Shown: one piece after another, positions 1 through 7,418 of the stretch
Numbering within the stretch: position 1 is the stretch's first letter
Layout: each line of letters opens with the position of its first letter
Made by a program: the position numbers and the translations under genes
Notes under the pieces: generated by a model
The model's input: the letters and a program-made list of their open reading frames with translations, nothing else
The model's database searches: none
Told to the model about the DNA's origin: nothing
NCBI GenBank assembly: GCA_026786065.1
Contig: JAJAYS010000194.1
Location: 1-11,525 of the forward strand
Direction of reading: 5' to 3'
DNA: 11,525 nt
Origin: Polaromonas sp.
Lineage (GTDB): Bacteria > Pseudomonadota > Gammaproteobacteria > Burkholderiales > Burkholderiaceae_C

Positions 1-1
1 C

Positions 2-190
2 GCCAAGGGCAAGGCCGAGAACCTGATCTTCAACGAGAAGGTCGTGGCCATCATCGGGCCATCGCTGACCGCGAGCACCGGGGCCGTGGCAGCGGTCACC
101 AATGCCCAGAACATGGCGCAGCTCGCGCTGACCGGTCTCGGGCCGCAGATCGAGCTCTCCTACAAGTCGGTGTATCACCTGTTGCCGCCG
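2..190 (+). pseudogene. Fragment of a Leu/Ile/Val-type ABC transporter substrate-binding protein fused in frame to recJ
   Basis: The translation from base 2 contains the motif VVAIIGPSLTASTGAVAAV, then a short segment ending in LTGLG and YKSVYHLLPP. The 'VVAIIGP' strand followed by a Ser/Thr-rich turn, and the later 'YKSVYHLLPP', are typical of the first lobe of periplasmic amino-acid binding proteins of the LivJ/LivK type. These proteins begin with a signal peptide and about 70-100 residues before this motif, which would lie outside the window. The fragment passes into RecJ without a stop around LLPPQTLRGA. Both families could plausibly carry an LLPP-like stretch there, so the exact join is hidden. 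The family assignment is by recognition only, and I cannot tell a real recombination from a contig misjoin. Confidence 0.6.
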
Positions 191-1765
191 CAGACGCTGC
201 GCGGCGCGCCGGAAGCCGCCGCGCTGCTGGCCGACGCTATGCGCGCCGGGCAATCGATCTGTGTCGTGGCCGACTACGACTGCGACGGCGCCACCGCCTG
301 CGCGGTCGCGTTGCGCGGCCTGCGGCTGCTCGGGGCGACCCGCGTCAGCTACCTGGTTCCGGACCGCGTCGTTGACGGCTACGGCCTGACCGCACCGATT
401 GCCGAGCGCGTCAAGGCCCTGGGCGCCGACCTGCTGGTCACGGTCGATAACGGCATCGCCAGCGTGGACGGCGTGGCCCGCGCTCGGGCGCTGGGCCTGC
501 AGGTGCTGGTGACCGACCACCACTTGCCCGCGCTGCAGGCCGGTGTGGTGGTGCTGCCCGACGCCGACGTCATCGTCAACCCGAACCAGCCGGACTGCCT
601 CTTTGAGAGCAAGTCCATCGCTGGCGTCGGCGTGATGTTTTATTTGCTGCTGGCGCTGCGCGCCGCGCGTCGCCGCCGCGGCCCCGTCAGCCCAGCCAAC
701 CAGCCCAGGCTCGACGCGCTGCTGCCGCTGGTTGCCCTCGGCACGGTGGCCGATGTGGTGCGGCTCGACGCCAACAACCGCCGACTGGTCGCGCAGGGGC
801 TGAAGCGGGTGCGCCAGGGCGCGATGCCGCCTGGTGTCGCGGCACTGTTTGCGGTTGCGGCGCGCCGACCCGAAATGGCCACCACCTTCGACTTCGGCTT
901 TGCGCTCGGCCCGCGCATCAATGCCGCCGGTCGCCTGGCCGACATGACGCTGGGCATCGAATGCCTGCTGACCGACGACGCCGGCCACGCCGACGAACTC
1001 GCCCGGCTGCTCGACGGCATCAACCGCGAACGGCGCAGCCTGGAGACTGGCATGCGCGAACAGGCGCAGCTCGCGGCCGACGCGATGTTCGACCTGGATG
1101 CCGCGCCGCCGCCAGCCATTGCGATTTTCGGGGCCGACTTTCATGAAGGCGTGGTCGGCATCGTCGCCTCGCGCATCAAGGACCGGCTGCACCGCCCGAC
1201 CTTTGTCTTCGCCGCCAGCGGAGCGCCCGGAAAGGAGCACGAACTCAAAGGCTCAGGGCGCTCGATTGCCGGGTTTCATCTGCGCGACGCGCTTGACCTG
1301 GTGGCCAAGCGCTGCCCCGGCGTGCTGCTGCGCTTCGGCGGCCATGCGATGGCGGCCGGCTGCACCATAGACCGGAGCAGTTTTGCCGCCTTCGAGCAGG
1401 CGCTTCAGCAGGTCGCCGGCGAGTGGATGGACGCCGGCACGCTGACGCGCCGGCTCGACACCGACGGGCCGCTACCAGCCGAGTACTGCCGCATCGACAT
1501 GGTCGATACGCTGCACAAGAAAGTGTGGGGCCAGGGCTTTGCCGCGCCGACCTTCAGCGAAGAAGTCGAGGTCGTGTCGCAGCGCCTGGTCGGCGAAAAG
1601 CACCTGGCGCTCAAGCTCAAGCATCAGGGGCAAAACGTCGATGGCATCTGGTTCGGCCACACCGACTCCCTGCCGTCCCGGGTGACGCTGGCGTTCCGGC
1701 TCGATGCCGACGAGTTCAAGGGCGTGAAGCGCGTGCGCTTTTTGGTGGAAGCCGCTGAAATTTAA
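2..1765 (+). CDS. recJ: Single-stranded-DNA-specific exonuclease RecJ with a foreign N-terminus (5' end open at window edge)
   Basis: RecJ is a cytoplasmic 5'-3' single-strand DNA exonuclease of recombination and mismatch repair (family knowledge). Residues are numbered from the GTG at 44, which would give 573 residues. The DHH phosphoesterase motifs are clear: DYDCDGATA from residue 77, VDNG at 134-137 and TDHH at 157-160. The DHHA1 part carries GVVGIVASR near 370 and FGGHAMAAG from 431, followed by the C-terminal OB-like region. The first 45-50 residues do not look like RecJ but like a Liv-type periplasmic binding protein. The frame has no stop back to base 2, so translation may begin outside the window; the GTG at 44 is only an internal option. 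A native betaproteobacterial RecJ is about 560-575 residues, so catalytic domains are complete while the native N-terminus appears replaced. recJ is certain; the start is not. Confidence 0.85.
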   Translation, partial: AKGKAENLIFNEKVVAIIGPSLTASTGAVAAVTNAQNMAQLALTGLGPQIELSYKSVYHLLPPQTLRGAPEAAALLADAMRAGQSICVVADYDCDGATACAVALRGLRLLGATRVSYLVPDRVVDGYGLTAPIAERVKALGADLLVTVDNGIASVDGVARARALGLQVLVTDHHLPALQAGVVVLPDADVIVNPNQPDCLFESKSIAGVGVMFYLLLALRAARRRRGPVSPANQPRLDALLPLVALGTVADVVRLDANNRRLVAQGLKRVRQGAMPPGVAALFAVAARRPEMATTFDFGFALGPRINAAGRLADMTLGIECLLTDDAGHADELARLLDGINRERRSLETGMREQAQLAADAMFDLDAAPPPAIAIFGADFHEGVVGIVASRIKDRLHRPTFVFAASGAPGKEHELKGSGRSIAGFHLRDALDLVAKRCPGVLLRFGGHAMAAGCTIDRSSFAAFEQALQQVAGEWMDAGTLTRRLDTDGPLPAEYCRIDMVDTLHKKVWGQGFAAPTFSEEVEVVSQRLVGEKHLALKLKHQGQNVDGIWFGHTDSLPSRVTLAFRLDADEFKGVKRVRFLVEAAEI

Positions 1766-1915
1766 GCATTTCAGGCTCACAGCCCTTTATTTACGGGCGT
1801 AGTAAGCTCCTTAAATCATAGCAACTGGGGTGCCGCGCTGGTCTGCCCACGACACCGCGGCGGACATCGACCGGCGTGCCGGCCCTGCCAGGTTACAGCG
1901 CCTAAAATCGGAAGC

Positions 1916-2797
1916 GTGTACCTGCAAACCATATTGAACGCCGATCTCCACTGCCACTCTGTCGTCTCCGACGGCACCCTGACACCCGAACAGTTGGTCG
2001 AACGCGCCAAAGCCAACGGCGTCGAGCTGTGGGCCCTGACCGACCACGACGAAATCGGCGGCATCGCGCGCGCCGCTGCGGCGGCCCAGGCGCAGGGCCT
2101 GAACTACCTGACCGGCGCCGAAATCTCGGTCACCTTCGCCGGCGAAACCGTACACATCGTCGGGCTGGGCTTTGATGCGCAAAACCCGCAGCTGGTGGCC
2201 GGACTGCACCAGACGCGCAGCGGCCGCGAGCTGCGCGCCCGCGAAATGGCCGACGGGCTGGCCAAGGTCGGCATCAAGGGTTCATTTGAAGGCGCGCTGC
2301 AGTTCGTTGGCAACCCGGAGTTGATCTCGCGCACCCACTTTGCGCGGTTTCTGGTCGAATCCGGCGTTTGCAGCGAAACGCACGAGGTTTTTCGCAAATA
2401 CCTGACCGAAGGCAAACCGGGCTATGTGCCGCACCGCTGGGCCGCGCTGAAAGACGCGGTGCATTGGATCACCGAAGCGCGCGGCGTCGCGGTCATTGCC
2501 CACCCCGCCCGCTACAACTTCACCGCCAACGAAGAATATGCACTGTTCACCGAATTCAAAAACCACGGCGGGCAGGCGGTCGAGGTGGTCACCGGCAGCC
2601 ACACCGCGCAGGAGGCCGTCAAATACGCCGAAACGGCCCAAGAGTTCGGCTTGGCCGCCTCGCGCGGCAGCGACTTTCACAGCCCCGGCGAAAGCCGCTG
2701 TGACCTCGGCGCGCTGCCCTTGTTGCCCGGCGCCTTGAGCCCGGTCTGGGAGCTGCTGGCCGAGCGCATCCTGCGCCCCGAGCCGGGTATGCGATGA
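1916..2797 (+). CDS. rnm: PHP-domain 5'-3' exoribonuclease / 3',5'-nucleoside bisphosphate phosphatase (RNase AM, YciV/TrpH family)
   Basis: A 293-residue PHP-family metallohydrolase. Members of this family trim the 5' ends of rRNA and digest short oligonucleotides and pAp (family knowledge). Metal-ligand motifs are complete and in order: DLHCHS from residue 10 with Asp19, TDHD at 42-45, Glu69, His80, IAHPARY with His196, and GSDFH with Asp253 and His255. The GTG at 1916 has GGAAG only two bases upstream, which is too close to be ideal. A TTG at 1934, just before the Asn-Ala-Asp that precedes the first motif, is a reasonable alternative. The gene follows recJ after 150 bp and overlaps the downstream transporter by 4 bp (ATGA), so those two are translationally coupled. 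The yciV-yciO neighbourhood is also known from enterobacteria, which supports the assignment. Confidence 0.85.
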   Translation: MYLQTILNADLHCHSVVSDGTLTPEQLVERAKANGVELWALTDHDEIGGIARAAAAAQAQGLNYLTGAEISVTFAGETVHIVGLGFDAQNPQLVAGLHQTRSGRELRAREMADGLAKVGIKGSFEGALQFVGNPELISRTHFARFLVESGVCSETHEVFRKYLTEGKPGYVPHRWAALKDAVHWITEARGVAVIAHPARYNFTANEEYALFTEFKNHGGQAVEVVTGSHTAQEAVKYAETAQEFGLAASRGSDFHSPGESRCDLGALPLLPGALSPVWELLAERILRPEPGMR

Positions 2798-3726
2798 GCG
2801 TGGCCGCGCCGGTGCCCGCACGCGGCCCTGGCGCACACCCGGCACTCGCCGGAATCGGCTTGCTGGTGCTGGCGACCGCCTGCTTCGCGCTGCTTGACAC
2901 CACCACCAAGGCCATATCGCTGAGCGTGCCCTTCGTCATGGTGCTGTGGTTCCGCTATGCGTTCCAGGCGGTGGCCACCACACTGACCATCGCTCCCCGG
3001 CGCGGGCGGGCGCTGCTGCTGCGCACGGTGCATCCGAAGTTGCAGTTGCTGCGCGCTGCGCTGCTGATCACCAGCAGCGGCCTGGCTTTTTTTGGTCTGC
3101 GCTACATGCCGGTTGGCGAGTTCACCGCGATCGTGATGGTGACGCCGCTGGTCATCACGCTGCTGGCCTCGCTGATGCTGCACGAGCAGGTGTCCAAACT
3201 GCGCTGGACGCTGGTGGTCGGCGGCTTCGTCGGCACGCTGATGATCATTCGCCCGGCCGGCGACGATTTCGACTGGTCGCTGCTGCTGCCGCTGGGGATG
3301 ATCGTTTCGAACACCTGGTTCCAGTTGCTGACCAGTAAGCTGGTCAAGACCGACGACCCGATGACCACGCAGTTTTACACCGGCTGGATCGGCGTCGCCG
3401 TGTTCTCGCTCGCACTGCCTTTTTTCTGGGTGCCACTGGGCTCAGCGCTGTTGTGGGCCCCTGTGGTGCTGATTGGATTCCTCGCCACCTTCGGCCATCT
3501 TGCGATGGTTTTTGCGTATGCGCGCGCACCGGTCTCCACTCTGACGCCGTTTCTCTACACGCAGATCGCCTTTGCGATGCTGACCGGCTGGCTGGCTTTT
3601 TCGCATGTGCCGGACCGCTGGTCGATGCTGGGCATTGGGCTGATCGCCGTGTGCGGCACTGCCGGTGCCTGGCTGGCCGTGCGCAGCCGGCGCGGGCCTG
3701 CACTGCCGCTGGAAAGCACCGTGTGA
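2794..3726 (+). CDS. EamA/DMT-family inner-membrane transporter
   Basis: A 310-residue hydrophobic protein with about ten membrane segments arranged as two EamA repeats, roughly residues 18-153 and 162-298. Each half ends in a hydrophobic pair of helices, and the first half contains the typical FGLRYMPVGEFTAI segment (about 100-113) in which a small residue-rich helix precedes a 'VTPLVITLLA' helix. Family members export or import metabolites such as amino acids or nucleotides; nothing in the sequence shows the substrate. The ATG overlaps the rnm stop as ATGA, and yciO starts 9 bp after the TGA, so this gene sits inside a tight three-gene unit. The short N-terminal extension (about 17 residues, Pro/Ala-rich) is likely cytoplasmic. 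The family call is secure; the role is unknown. Confidence 0.8.
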   Translation: MSVAAPVPARGPGAHPALAGIGLLVLATACFALLDTTTKAISLSVPFVMVLWFRYAFQAVATTLTIAPRRGRALLLRTVHPKLQLLRAALLITSSGLAFFGLRYMPVGEFTAIVMVTPLVITLLASLMLHEQVSKLRWTLVVGGFVGTLMIIRPAGDDFDWSLLLPLGMIVSNTWFQLLTSKLVKTDDPMTTQFYTGWIGVAVFSLALPFFWVPLGSALLWAPVVLIGFLATFGHLAMVFAYARAPVSTLTPFLYTQIAFAMLTGWLAFSHVPDRWSMLGIGLIAVCGTAGAWLAVRSRRGPALPLESTV

Positions 3727-3735
3727 GGTTCAGAC

Positions 3736-4371
3736 GTGGCGCAGCTGTTTGAAGTTCACCCGGACAACCCCCATGCCCGCCTGCTCAAGCAGGCCGCCAG
3801 TTTGCTGGCTGGCGGCGGCGTGCTGGCCGTACCCACCGATTCGAGCTACGCACTGGCCTGCCGTCTCGACGACAAGGCCGCCGCCGACACGCTGCGCCGG
3901 ATTCGCGGCATCGACGACAAACACCATCTGACACTGCTGTGCCGCGACCTGAGCGAGCTGGCCAACTATGCGCGGGTGGACAACCGGCAATACCGCTTGC
4001 TCAAAGCAGCAACGCCAGGACCCTACGCCTTCATTCTGGAGGCCAGCAAAGAGGTGCCGCGGCGCGTCAGCCACCCGTCGCGCAAGACCATCGGCCTGCG
4101 CGTGCCCGAGCACCGGGCGCTGCAGATGCTGCTGACGCTGCATGGCGCGCCGCTGCTGGCCACCACGCTGATTCCGCGCGATCAGACCGAGCCGCTAAAC
4201 GACGCCAGCGCGATTCGCAGCCTGTTCGAGCATCAGCTGGCCGGCGTCATCGACGCCGGCGCCTGCCACCAGCAGCCGACGACGGTGATCGACCTCACCG
4301 CGATGCAGGCGGGCGGCGAGCCTGCGGTGCTGCGCCTGGGCCGCGGCGATGTGGCCCGACTCGGCCTGTGA
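3736..4371 (+). CDS. yciO: YciO-type Sua5/TsaC-fold protein (L-threonylcarbamoyladenylate synthase paralogue)
   Basis: A 211-residue Sua5/YciO/YrdC-fold protein. TsaC and Sua5 make threonylcarbamoyl-AMP for the t6A tRNA modification; YciO is a close paralogue whose role is less settled (family knowledge). Visible motifs are VPTDSSYAL (about 32-40) in the nucleotide pocket, RIRGIDDKHHLTLLC (55-69), a TPGPYAFIL segment, and KTIGLRVP. The DSSYAL and KHHLTLLC forms, the roughly 210-residue length and the lack of a Sua5 C-terminal domain point to YciO rather than TsaC. The start is GTG at 3736, with GAGG at 3725-3728 giving normal ribosome spacing. It lies 9 bp after the transporter gene and is followed by 138 bp with no gene before the protease. 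Confidence 0.82.
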   Translation: MAQLFEVHPDNPHARLLKQAASLLAGGGVLAVPTDSSYALACRLDDKAAADTLRRIRGIDDKHHLTLLCRDLSELANYARVDNRQYRLLKAATPGPYAFILEASKEVPRRVSHPSRKTIGLRVPEHRALQMLLTLHGAPLLATTLIPRDQTEPLNDASAIRSLFEHQLAGVIDAGACHQQPTTVIDLTAMQAGGEPAVLRLGRGDVARLGL

Positions 4372-4509
4372 CGCTGCGTGGCCGCCTGACTGCGCCAGAT
4401 CCCTTCTGCGAATCGTCGGGAACCTGAAGGCCGTGTGGACGCACGGTTGGCGCGGCCGGCCAGGCGCGCGAATGACCTGACTCTGAAAATGCAATGAGAC
4501 AATCGCGGC

Positions 4510-5184
4510 ATGGATATGGACATTGCGAAGCTGATTCAAACCGTGGCGATCTACGCGCTGCCGGTTCTTTTTGCGATCACGGTTCACGAGGCGGCCCACG
4601 GCTACGCGGCCCGGCACTTCGGCGACAACACGGCTTTCGTGATGGGCCGCATCACGCTGAACCCGCTCAAGCACATCGACCCGGTCGGCACCATCCTGAT
4701 GCCGCTGCTGCTGTACTTCGCAACCTCGGGGGCCTTTTTGTTCGGCTATGCCAAGCCGGTGCCGGTCAACTTCGGCCAGTTGCGCAACCCCAAGCGCGAC
4801 ATGATCTGGGTTGCGCTGGCCGGACCTGCATCGAACTTTTTTCAGGCACTGCTCTGGGCGTTGTTGCTGGTCCTGCTGACAGCCAGCGGCGTCGAAGAGC
4901 GCTTTTTCGTAGCCATGGCCCAGGCCGGCATTCTGGTCAACCTGGTAATGTGGGCCTTCAACTTGTTCCCATTGCCACCGCTGGACGGCGGCCGCATTCT
5001 GGCCGGTCTGCTGCCGTTTCGGCAGGCCCAGTGGCTGGAGCGCATAGAACCCTGGGGGTTCTTCATCGTGATGGGCCTGGTGATCGCTGGCGTGGTCAGC
5101 ACTCTCTGGCTGCGCCCTTTGATGTCGGCGGGTTACTGGGTCATCAATGGCCTGGCCACGCCCTTGCTGACGCTGTTCCGCTAA
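4510..5184 (+). CDS. Site-2-protease-like M50 family membrane metalloprotease
   Basis: A 224-residue multi-pass membrane protein of peptidase family M50. The zinc motif HEAAH (HExxH) is at residues 26-30 in the first hydrophobic segment. The second conserved motif, NLFPLPPLDGGRIL with Asp159, supplies the third zinc ligand; the AGPASN stretch between them is also typical. No PDZ domain is present, so this is the short compact group found beside trpS in many betaproteobacteria rather than RseP. Its substrate cannot be read from the sequence. ATG codons at 4510 and 4516 are both possible and neither has a strong ribosome site. The gene ends 66 bp before trpS and probably shares transcripts with it. 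Confidence 0.82.
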   Translation: MDMDIAKLIQTVAIYALPVLFAITVHEAAHGYAARHFGDNTAFVMGRITLNPLKHIDPVGTILMPLLLYFATSGAFLFGYAKPVPVNFGQLRNPKRDMIWVALAGPASNFFQALLWALLLVLLTASGVEERFFVAMAQAGILVNLVMWAFNLFPLPPLDGGRILAGLLPFRQAQWLERIEPWGFFIVMGLVIAGVVSTLWLRPLMSAGYWVINGLATPLLTLFR

Positions 5185-5250
5185 AGTTTTCTGCGGCTTC
5201 ACCGCACTGCGACCTAAGCTGCCGCCTGCCGGCTTTTCGTTTCAAACCCC

Positions 5251-6570
5251 ATGAGCGCAAATCCAACCCAGCGTTTTTTGACCGGCATCACCACCACCGG
5301 AACGCCCCACCTGGGCAACTACGTCGGATCGATCCGGCCGGCGGTTGCTGCGAGCCAGCGTGCCGACGTGCAGAGTTTTTACTTTCTGGCGGACTACCAC
5401 GCGCTGGTCAAATGCGACGACCCGGTGCGCATCCAGCGCTCGACGCTGGAGATCGCCGCCAGCTGGCTCGCCGCAGGGCTGGACCCGGAGCGGGTCACGT
5501 TTTACCGCCAGTCCGACATCCCCGAAATACCTGAACTAACCTGGCTTTTGACCTGCGTCACCGGCAAGGGCCTGCTCAACCGCGCGCACGCCTACAAAGC
5601 CTCGGTCGATAAGAACCAGGCCGCCGGCCACGACCCGGACGCCGACATCAACGCCGGCCTTTTTATGTACCCGGTGCTGATGGCCGCCGACATCCTGATG
5701 TTCAAGGCGCACAAGGTTCCGGTAGGCCGGGACCAGATTCAGCACATCGAAATGGCACGCGACATCGCGCTGCGTTTCAACCACCTGTTTGGCGAGCACC
5801 TGCTGGCGCCTGAAGCGGTCGTCGACGCATCGGTGGCGCTGCTGCCCGGGCTGGACGGCCGCAAGATGAGCAAGAGCTACGACAACACGATTGCGCTTTT
5901 TGCACCGGCCGCAGTTTTGCGCAAGCAGGTGGCCGCAATCCGCACCGACTCGCGCGGCCCCGGCGAACCCAAAGCGGTCGAAGGCTCGGCGCTGTTCGAT
6001 ATTTACCGGGCCTTCGGCACAGACGCCGAAACCAAAGCCTGGCGCGAGGCGTTTGCACAGGGGATTGCCTGGGGCGACGCGAAGGCCCAGCTCTTCGAAC
6101 GCATAGACCGCGAGATCGCACCGATGCGCGGCCGCTACCAGGCGCTTCTGGCCGACCCATCGGCCATCGAAATGCTGCTGCAGCGCGGCGCCGAAAAAGC
6201 GCGCGCCCAGGCCCGGCCTTTTCTCGCCGAGCTGCGGCACGCCGTCGGCCTGCGCCGGATCGAGGCGGCGGCCGTCGGCGCCAGCGACCGGCTTACAAAA
6301 AAAGCCGGCAAGGCCGGAGCACCGGGCTTCAAGCAGTACCGGGAAGCCGACGGCCGGTTTTACTTCAAGTTGCTAGACGCGCAGGCGCGCCTGCTGGTGC
6401 AAAGCGTCGGCTTCGCTTCGCACCAGGGCGCGGCCGCGTTGCTTGGCCGCTTGCAGCGTGAGGGGGCGCCGGCGGTGGTGTCGAACGCCGCGCAGCTGGT
6501 CGTTTCGCCCGATGTGGATAGCAGCGACATCGACGCAGCGCTGGCCTCTTTTGCCGGTCCAACGGAATGA
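5251..6570 (+). CDS. trpS: Tryptophanyl-tRNA synthetase with long C-terminal extension
   Basis: A class I synthetase that charges tRNA-Trp with tryptophan. The HIGH-type motif appears as TPHLGNY at residues 18-24 and the KMSKS loop is exact at 205-209. A run such as GKGLLNRAHAYKA and the DINAGLFMYPVLMAADIL segment are also typical of the bacterial enzyme. The protein is 439 residues, about 100 longer than the roughly 330-residue short bacterial enzyme. The extra C-terminal part (from about 340) includes a basic linker and a GRFYFKLLDAQARLL segment near 366-380, resembling a small DUF1508/YegP-like domain. This extension is known in betaproteobacterial TrpRS. The ATG at 5251 lacks an obvious ribosome site but precedes a canonical N-terminus. 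Confidence 0.93.
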   Translation: MSANPTQRFLTGITTTGTPHLGNYVGSIRPAVAASQRADVQSFYFLADYHALVKCDDPVRIQRSTLEIAASWLAAGLDPERVTFYRQSDIPEIPELTWLLTCVTGKGLLNRAHAYKASVDKNQAAGHDPDADINAGLFMYPVLMAADILMFKAHKVPVGRDQIQHIEMARDIALRFNHLFGEHLLAPEAVVDASVALLPGLDGRKMSKSYDNTIALFAPAAVLRKQVAAIRTDSRGPGEPKAVEGSALFDIYRAFGTDAETKAWREAFAQGIAWGDAKAQLFERIDREIAPMRGRYQALLADPSAIEMLLQRGAEKARAQARPFLAELRHAVGLRRIEAAAVGASDRLTKKAGKAGAPGFKQYREADGRFYFKLLDAQARLLVQSVGFASHQGAAALLGRLQREGAPAVVSNAAQLVVSPDVDSSDIDAALASFAGPTE

Positions 6571-6571
6571 A

Positions 6572-6604
6572 AACCCAGCTTTCAGGCCTTGGTCAAGGCG
6601 GGTT
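6572..6604 (+). terminator. Hairpin after trpS, possible weak terminator
   Basis: Just after the trpS stop, GCCTTG (6586-6591) can pair with CAAGGC (6594-6599) around a two-base loop, and AACCC (6572-6576) can pair with GGGTT (6600-6604) outside it. No T run follows (AAATTG), so it is at best a weak or Rho-assisted terminator. Confidence 0.3.
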
Positions 6605-6744
6605 AAATTGAAAGAAAGTGGTGCGGACGGGAACTTTGTCAGTATAGGAAGTCCCTCATCCGCTGAAGCCGCCAAGGGGTTGCCGTCCGCGTACAAAATG
6701 GCAAGCACCTTGCTGGAACGACCGCGCGGCGCTTTTCAGCTACA

Positions 6745-6824
6745 TCTTTCGACCTTTCGGCCTTTCTCCTATCTTTCCTATCTTTCCTTTCCTTCCTTTC
6801 GCTCCTCCACCCCCCATTTCCTTG
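6745..6824 (+). repeat. Pyrimidine-rich tract with tandem CCTATCTTT repeats in the regulator 5' region
   Basis: About 80 bases in which the + strand is nearly all C and T, built of CTTTC-like units. CCTATCTTT is repeated directly at 6768-6776 and 6777-6785. The mRNA would be C/U-rich and poor in G between trpS and the response-regulator start at 6840. This is the composition expected of a Rho loading (rut) region, and a homopurine-homopyrimidine duplex of this kind can also form unusual DNA structure. The function is inferred. Confidence 0.5.
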
Positions 6825-6839
6825 AAAAGCTTCTGACTG

Positions 6840-7418
6840 ATGAGCATATTTGTCATTGATGACCATCCCCTGATGCGTGAGGCCGTCGCGATGCTGATTC
6901 GCCGGCTGAGCACCCAAGCCAATGTGGTCGAACTCGACAGCCTGACTGCGGTTCAGGCCGCCGTCATCACGCACGGCGCGCCGCGCCTGATTTGCCTCGA
7001 TTTAAAGTTGCCGGATACGCAAGGCGTGGAGGCCATTGCCGAGTTGAAAGCGCAGTTCGAGAACGCCACGCTGGTGGTGATTTCGGCTTACCCGGCCGCT
7101 GAATACGAAGCCCGGTCGCTTGAGAGCGGCGCCGACGCCTACGTGCAGAAATCAGCCGGTGCCACTGAAATTGCCAACGTGCTTCGTCCCTTCATGAATC
7201 CGGAAGGCCGCATTGACGTGCCGGTCCAGAAACTCTCGAAGCGGCAAAAGCAGTTGCTCGTGATGATCGACAAGGGCATGAGCAACCGCGACATCGCTGA
7301 AGAGCTGGAAATCAGCGAGCACACCGTCAAGGTGCATCTGTGGCGGCTGTTTCGGCGCCTCAACGTCAAGAGCCGGTCTCAGGCCGGCCATCTGGCGCGG
7401 CAGCAGGGGATGCTTTAA
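6840..7418 (+). CDS. NarL/LuxR-family two-component response regulator
   Basis: A 192-residue cytoplasmic transcription factor. The receiver domain (1 to about 118) has the acidic pair Asp7-Asp8, phosphoacceptor Asp54 (ICLDLKLPD), switch Ser82 and Lys104. A short linker leads to a LuxR-type helix-turn-helix (about 132-185) with SKRQKQLL, MSNRDIAEEL and ISEHTVKVHL. The ATG at 6840 is fixed by an in-frame TGA at 6834-6836; no good ribosome site is visible, the upstream leader being pyrimidine-rich. The gene is convergent with the histidine kinase at 7366-8823 and overlaps it by 53 bp, so the pair is likely cognate but separately transcribed. NarL-type regulators bind heptamers of TACYNMT type, and TACCCC sites lie upstream of the kinase and of the lipoprotein gene; that link is inference. 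Confidence 0.88.
   Translation: MSIFVIDDHPLMREAVAMLIRRLSTQANVVELDSLTAVQAAVITHGAPRLICLDLKLPDTQGVEAIAELKAQFENATLVVISAYPAAEYEARSLESGADAYVQKSAGATEIANVLRPFMNPEGRIDVPVQKLSKRQKQLLVMIDKGMSNRDIAEELEISEHTVKVHLWRLFRRLNVKSRSQAGHLARQQGML

Noticed and set aside
640..1119. 159-codon - strand frame inside recJ, Ser/Arg/Ala-rich
   Set aside because: Shadow of the GC-rich recJ coding frame; no ribosome site or known domain.
4195..5202. 335-codon open frame on the - strand across yciO and the M50 protease gene
   Set aside because: It is antisense to two genes with clear motifs, is rich in Gln/His/Arg as expected from a GC-rich shadow frame, and has no recognisable domain.
6630..6660. GGAACTT followed by a possible -10 element before the response regulator, resembling an ECF sigma promoter
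   Set aside because: The downstream half does not match any ECF -10 consensus at the proper spacing, so I do not call it.
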